From: Panacagrimonas sp965216805
GTDB lineage: Bacteria > Pseudomonadota > Gammaproteobacteria > Nevskiales > Nevskiaceae
Assembly: GCF_965216805.1 (NCBI RefSeq)
Contig: NZ_CBDCGN010000002.1
Coordinates: 1,364,001-1,428,000, forward strand
Direction: 5' to 3'
Length of the DNA: 64,000 nt
Positions 57,133-64,000 of the stretch are shown one piece after another. A program made the translations under genes and the position numbers. Positions within the stretch are counted from its first letter, which is position 1. Each line of letters begins with the position of its first letter. The notes under the pieces were generated by a model. That model saw only the letters and a list, made by a program, of their open reading frames with translations. It searched no databases and was not told the origin of the DNA.

Positions 57133-58413
57133 GTGGCCGCCGAATCCTTGAACCTGCTAGGGCCGGCGGCGGCGCACACCTCGGCGCTGGCGGTCGCTTA
57201 CAGCGGTGGCCTGGATTCCACCGTGCTCCTGCACCTGCTGCGCGGCCGGACGCCGCCCGGACGTCTGCGCGCCCTGCATGTCCATCACGGCCTGCAGGCG
57301 GCGGCGGAGGATTGGGCGGCGCATTGCCTGGCGTGCGGAAAGACCCAGGGCGTACCGGTGCAGATTCTGCGGGTGAAGGTTGAAAACACCGGACAGGGGC
57401 CGGAAGCGGCGGCGCGCACTGCGCGCTACGTCGCCCTGGCCGCGCAGCTGCGGCCGGGCGAGGTACTGGTGACGGCTCAACACGCAGACGATCAGGCCGA
57501 AACCCTGTTGCTCAACCTGTGCCGCGGCAGTGGGGTGCGCGGTCTGGCGGCGATGCCGGTGTGGAGCGAGTTTGCGCCAGGGTTTCTGTGGCGGCCCTTG
57601 CTGCAGACCCCGCGTGCTGCGCTGCGCGCATACGCGGCGGCACACGGCCTGAGCTGGATCGAGGATCCGCATAACGCCGATCCCGCTTACGCCCGCAGCC
57701 GCCTGCGCAAGACCGGCCTGCCGGTACTGCGCGAGCAGTGGCCGGGCCTGATCAAAACGCTGGGGCGCACCGCCGAGCGCATGGCGGAGGCATCGGAGCT
57801 GCTGCAGGAACTCGGCCTGGCCGACTTGGCCGGCCTGCGCGCCGACGTCGATCACGCGCTGTCGGTTGCCGCCCTGCGACGGATGACTGCCGCACGCCGC
57901 CGCAACGCCTTGCGCTGCTGGATCGACCAGCAGGGCTTGCCCGCGCCGTTTCAGCACAGCCTGGAGCGGGTGGACGCCGAGATGCTGAGCGCGCGCGCCG
58001 ATGCCGATCCGGTCGTCGCCTGGCCCGGCGCCGACTTGCGTCGCTATCGTGATCGCCTCTACGCCATGCCCACGCTGGAGCCACCGATGTCGGCGTCGCT
58101 GGCCTGGGACGGGCGTACCGAGGTGCTTTTGCCTGGCGCCAGCGGGCGGGTCGTTGCGGGCCCAGGCGGCAGCCCTGCGGGCGTGTTGCGCATGCCGCGG
58201 CCGGGTGAGCGATTCCGGCCGCTCGGCGCAAGCCACCGACGCAGCCTCAAAAATTTGTTCCAGGAACGCGGTGTCCCGACCTGGGTGCGAGAGCGAACGC
58301 CGGTGCTGGAATGCGCTGGCAGCGCGGTGTGGATCGGCGGCATCGGGCCGAGCGCAGATTTCCGCGGTGCTGAGCCGCGCTGGCTGTGTCGATTGCCGGG
58401 CGCCGCGCGGTAG
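57133..58413 (+). CDS. tilS: tRNA(Ile)-lysidine synthetase
   Basis: A 426-residue enzyme that adds lysine to C34 of tRNA-Ile(CAU) so that it reads AUA. The N-terminal ATP-PP site SGGLDST (24-30), HHGLQAAAEDW and AQHADDQAETLLLNL are clear. The TilS substrate-binding and C-terminal domains follow (RPLGASHRRSLKNLFQERGVPTWVRE). GTG 57133 is used, with no strong ribosome site. It follows accA by 43 bases. The final part is normal in length. Confidence 0.95.
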   Translation: MAAESLNLLGPAAAHTSALAVAYSGGLDSTVLLHLLRGRTPPGRLRALHVHHGLQAAAEDWAAHCLACGKTQGVPVQILRVKVENTGQGPEAAARTARYVALAAQLRPGEVLVTAQHADDQAETLLLNLCRGSGVRGLAAMPVWSEFAPGFLWRPLLQTPRAALRAYAAAHGLSWIEDPHNADPAYARSRLRKTGLPVLREQWPGLIKTLGRTAERMAEASELLQELGLADLAGLRADVDHALSVAALRRMTAARRRNALRCWIDQQGLPAPFQHSLERVDAEMLSARADADPVVAWPGADLRRYRDRLYAMPTLEPPMSASLAWDGRTEVLLPGASGRVVAGPGGSPAGVLRMPRPGERFRPLGASHRRSLKNLFQERGVPTWVRERTPVLECAGSAVWIGGIGPSADFRGAEPRWLCRLPGAAR

Positions 58414-58580
58414 TTTCACCCGGGCCCCAATTACAGAAGTGTAGTACCAGGTCGCACCCAGGTTGCGAAATGACAGACCTCCAGCACCTGCCCAACCCGG
58501 TGGTTGGTTTGTGCGCGGTGTGCCGGTATCTTCCGCAATCTTGTGGTATCCCAAACAGAATCAGATAAGAGGAGCGACTC

Positions 58581-60236
<1,656 letters not shown>

Positions 60237-60250
60237 GGATCGATCCCGTG

Positions 60251-60282
60251 GCCGTGGCGCGTCGACGCGCCACGGCTTTTTT
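60251..60282 (+). terminator. Rho-independent terminator
   Basis: A perfect 11-base stem (GCCGTGGCGCG, loop TCGA, CGCGCCACGGC) followed by six T, just past the ligase stop. It separates the ligase from the thioesterase gene. Confidence 0.95.
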
Positions 60283-60324
60283 GTGTCCGCGCTGGCGCGT
60301 GCACGCGAGTCGATGGAGCGAACG

Positions 60325-60735
60325 ATGAGTCCGCTGGAACAGTTTCTGCCCTATCTGCTGCAACACCCCTTGCACCGGGCAATGGGCCTGCGCGAGATCG
60401 AAACCGCGGATGGAACCGCCTGGTTCGAAGTGGACATCGGGCCCGACACGGTGAACACCGCCGACATGTTCCACGGCGGCGTGGTGTACGCCCTGGCCGA
60501 TCTGGCCGCGCTGTCGGCGGCGTTGACGCGATTGCCGGAAGGACATTTTGCGGTTACCCACGACCTCCACGTGTCGATGATGCGCGCCGGCATGCGCGGT
60601 CAGCGGGCGAGGTTCGAGGGACGCGTGTTGCGGATGGGACGCTCCCTGGCTTTCATTCAGGTGGAGGTCAGTTGTGCCGGCGAGGTGCTGGCGCGGGCCT
60701 CGGTGACCAAGTCGATCCTGAAATCTGCCCGCTGA
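60325..60735 (+). CDS. Hotdog-fold thioesterase (PaaI-like)
   Basis: A 136-residue hotdog-fold protein. The motif MFHGGVVYALADLAALSAA is that of PaaI-type thioesterases, and THDLHVSMMRAG and SCAGEVLARASVTKSIL complete the fold. It would release acyl or phenylacyl groups from CoA. ATG 60325 is chosen with GGAG six bases upstream; an ATG at 60313 is also in frame. It starts 43 bases after the ligase terminator. Confidence 0.85.
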   Translation: MSPLEQFLPYLLQHPLHRAMGLREIETADGTAWFEVDIGPDTVNTADMFHGGVVYALADLAALSAALTRLPEGHFAVTHDLHVSMMRAGMRGQRARFEGRVLRMGRSLAFIQVEVSCAGEVLARASVTKSILKSAR

Positions 60736-60760
60736 ATCACCGCGCGATCAGGCGGTAGCC

Positions 60761-60967
60761 TCAGCGCAGGCGATGAAAAACGCCGGCGGCCTTCCAGAAC
60801 GCTTCTCCGGAGCTGACGGATTCTGCAGCGAGCTTGGATTTTGTTGCCGCGACCGCGGGCGCCTCGGCGGCATTCGACGGCGCGGCTTCCGGCGTCGGTG
60901 TCGAAGCCGGTTCGCTCGCACGGTGGCGCGGAGGCTTGCGTGGAAGATTTTGGCGGGAGTCGCTCAT
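60761..60967 (-). CDS. Small hypothetical protein
   Basis: A possible 68-residue protein starting MSDSRQNLPRKPP and ending AFWKAAGVFHRLR, with a Pro/Ala/Thr-rich middle. No ribosome site or family recognised. The sequence is plausibly coding by amino acid mix, but it could be noise. It is convergent with the thioesterase gene. Confidence 0.35.
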   Translation of the reverse strand: MSDSRQNLPRKPPRHRASEPASTPTPEAAPSNAAEAPAVAATKSKLAAESVSSGEAFWKAAGVFHRLR

Positions 60968-61181
60968 GGTCGGGTACTGACTGGCGATGGCTCGCGGCGG
61001 GCTGCTGAGTCGCAGGCTCAAGGTAGGCGCCCTCGTCGCGCAAGGCAAGCCGCCGGCCGCCGCTTGCTTTAGGCTTCCACCCCAGCCGAGGCGCCCGAGA
61101 GCGGATCGGCTCCCACCCCATCCAACCGCCGCCAACCGGGTGTCGGCGCCCGGGCGTACCGATTGCGGAGCCAAGTTACGC

Positions 61182-62104
<923 letters not shown>

Positions 62105-62108
<4 letters not shown>

Positions 62109-62866
62109 ACCTCTACGCCATTCGCGCCATCTACCGTTACGAAATGGCACGTACCTTTCGCACCCTGCTGCAAAGCTTGGCCTCGCCGGTGATCTCGACC
62201 TCGCTGTACTTCGTCGTCTTCGGTGCTGCCATCGGCTCGCGCATGGGCGACATCGACGGCGTCAGTTACGGCGCTTTCATCATCCCCGGTCTGATCATGC
62301 TGTCGCTGCTCAATGAGAGCATTTCCAATGCCTCGTTCGGCATCTACATGCCCAAGTGGACCGGAACCATCTACGAGCTGCTGTCGGCGCCGGTGAACTA
62401 CTTCGAGATTCTGATCGGCTACGTCGGCGCCGCGGCGACCAAGTCGATCATCCTGGGCCTTCTGATCCTGATCACCGCCAGACTGTTCGTGGACTACGAC
62501 GTCGCGCATCCGCTGTGGATGGCGTTCTTCCTGGTGCTGACCGCGGTCAGCTTCAGCCTGTTCGGTTTCATCATCGGCATCTGGGCGGATAATTTCGAGA
62601 AGCTGCAGATCATTCCGCTGATGATCGTCACCCCACTGACGTTTCTTGGCGGCAGTTTCTATTCCATCAACATGCTGCCACCGATGTGGCAGACCCTGAG
62701 CCTGTTCAACCCGGTGGTGTACCTGGTCAACGGATTTCGCTGGAGCTTCTTCGGCGTGGCCGACGTCAACGTCGCCGTCTGTATCGGCGTCATGCTCGCG
62801 TTCCTGGCGCTGTGCATTGCGGTGGTGGGCTGGATGTTCCGCACCGGTTATCGCCTGAAAACCTGA
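62105..62866 (+). CDS. yadH: ABC-2 type permease, YadH-like
   Basis: A 253-residue membrane protein with about six hydrophobic segments (for example VISTSLYFVVFGAAIGS, GAFIIPGLIMLSLLN, SIILGLLILITARLF, VLTAVSFSLFGFIIGI, VCIGVMLAFLALCIAVVGWMF). It follows yadG with a 4-base overlap. The typical ABC-2 motif PLTFLGGSFYSINMLPP is present. Together the two form an exporter of unknown substrate. Confidence 0.9.
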
Positions 62867-62916
62867 TATCGGCGATCCAGGTGCTCGTCATCTTCCACTG
62901 AGGGCCCGAGTCGCTC

Positions 62917-63957
62917 ATGGCACTACCGATCCGCCGGAAACGAACTGCACCGCACTCCGGGACCCGGTTGTTCCGGCGCACACCGCGTTCGCCCGCACGT
63001 ATTCTGGGCACGCGGGTGCTGCTGATTCTGGGCGTGCTGGTTTTGCTCACCGCGGTGCTGTGGTGGGATCGCGCCGGGCTCAAGGATCACCTGGATGGCC
63101 ATATCAGTTTTTCGGACGTGGTGTATTTCACCGCGGTGACCGTGACCACGGTCGGCTACGGCGACGTAGTGCCGGTGACTGATCGCGCACGCCTGATCGA
63201 TGCTGTTCTGGTCACGCCGGTGCGGCTGTTCGTGTGGCTGGTGTTTCTGGGCACCGCGTACGAGCTGTTGTTGCAGAAATGGATCGAGGGCTGGCGGATG
63301 AAGCGCATGCAAAGCGGGTTGAAGGATCACGTCATCATCTGCGGCTACGGTCACAGCGGACAGAGCGCCGCCAAGGAGATCGTCGCCTGCGACGGCGACG
63401 CAGTGGTGATCGACCTCGACCCGCGCGCGGTGCAGCGCGCCGCCGACGCCGGTCACATCGCGCTGCAAGGCGACGCGACGCGCGAGGCGGATCTGGCCGA
63501 GGCGCGCGTCGACAAGGCCAGCGCCGTGTTGATCTGCGTGGGCCGCGACGACACCGCGGTGCTTGCCACCCTGACCGCGCGCCATCTGCATCCGGGCGTG
63601 CGCGTCATCAGCAGCGTGCGCGAGTTCGAAAATCTCAAGCTGGTGCGCCAGGCCGGCGCCGACACCACCGTGCTGCCTTCGCAGGTCGGCGGCTATCTGA
63701 TGGCCGATGCGGTGCGGACGCGTTACCTCAATGCCTATGTGTCCGACATGCTCACTTCGTCCGGGCGCATCTCGCTGCAGGAGCGTGTCGCTGGCCCGAC
63801 CGACGTCGGGCGGCGCATGCGCGATCTGGATTCCGAGCTGGTGGTGCGCGTGTATCGCCAGGGCGAGCCGATCGGGTTCTGGGAAGGCGACAAGACCGTG
63901 ATCCAGATCGGTGACGTGCTGCTGACCATCGTGCCGAACCCGGACCTGGCCGACTGA
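62917..63957 (+). CDS. Potassium channel with RCK domain
   Basis: A 346-residue two-transmembrane K+ channel. Membrane segments lie at about 31-50 and 96-118; the selectivity filter TVGYGD is at 78-83. The cytoplasmic RCK N-terminal Rossmann part begins DHVIICGYGHSG (137 on) and includes DGDAVVIDLDP; the C-terminal TrkA-C-like part reaches IGDVLLTIVP. The filter is intact, so conduction is expected; the gating ligand is unknown. It begins 50 bases after yadH and its end is within the window. Confidence 0.92.
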   Translation: MALPIRRKRTAPHSGTRLFRRTPRSPARILGTRVLLILGVLVLLTAVLWWDRAGLKDHLDGHISFSDVVYFTAVTVTTVGYGDVVPVTDRARLIDAVLVTPVRLFVWLVFLGTAYELLLQKWIEGWRMKRMQSGLKDHVIICGYGHSGQSAAKEIVACDGDAVVIDLDPRAVQRAADAGHIALQGDATREADLAEARVDKASAVLICVGRDDTAVLATLTARHLHPGVRVISSVREFENLKLVRQAGADTTVLPSQVGGYLMADAVRTRYLNAYVSDMLTSSGRISLQERVAGPTDVGRRMRDLDSELVVRVYRQGEPIGFWEGDKTVIQIGDVLLTIVPNPDLAD

Positions 63958-64000
63958 GAGCTTGTGAAGATTTCGTCGCGAGCGAAGGCAGGTCGGGTTT

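Overview
The window comes from a high-GC gammaproteobacterium, most likely of the order Lysobacterales/Xanthomonadales. This is inferred from gene content and order: rnhB-dnaE-accA-tilS, an ECF sigma factor of the X6 type, a Ser/Thr kinase with TPR-like tail, CSLREA-type beta-helix proteins, alkB and yadGH. No species is claimed. I saw no rRNA, tRNA or CRISPR array.

Layout. 1-7.1 kb: the 3' end of a TupA-like ATP-grasp gene facing a paralogue, a metallo-beta-lactamase hydrolase, a serine hydrolase, yjbQ, an ABC-F ATPase and an outer-membrane protein. 7.2-11.3 kb: an unknown protein, a large receptor-type Ser/Thr kinase and a small winged-helix-like protein. 11.4-16.9 kb: two tandem secreted beta-helix proteins divergent from an ECF sigma factor. 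17.1-22.6 kb: a transglutaminase-like periplasmic protein, alkane monooxygenase AlkB, a His-rich RcnB-like protein and a RIO kinase. 22.7-26.9 kb: a DUF2946 / TonB-dependent receptor / PepSY operon for metal or metal-chelate uptake. 26.9-34.1 kb: a haloalkane dehalogenase, a two-module secreted protein, an oxidoreductase, a lipoprotein, a GST, an SDR and an enoyl-CoA hydratase.

34.2-41.4 kb is an accessory island: an apparently complete IS3-family element, an IS256-family transposase remnant fused out of frame to a 3' hsdR fragment, and an intact two-gene operon encoding a SIR2-APAZ protein and a short catalytically inactive prokaryotic Argonaute (a SPARSA-type abortive defence system). This is the most interesting locus.

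41.4-48 kb: nrdAB with a promoter region carrying a candidate NrdR-box pair and four DnaA-like boxes, then an OmpA-family protein with thrombospondin type-3 repeats. 48.9-51.7 kb: a large Ig-like lipoprotein with a duplicated four-cysteine module. 51.9-64 kb: the housekeeping cluster rnhB-dnaE-accA-tilS, an AlkK-like acyl-CoA ligase, a hotdog thioesterase, the yadGH exporter and a K+ channel.

AlkB, the AlkK-like ligase and the haloalkane dehalogenase together suggest use of hydrocarbons or haloalkanes, although they are not in one operon. Intergenic terminators and inverted repeats were read by eye; no folding or database search was run.
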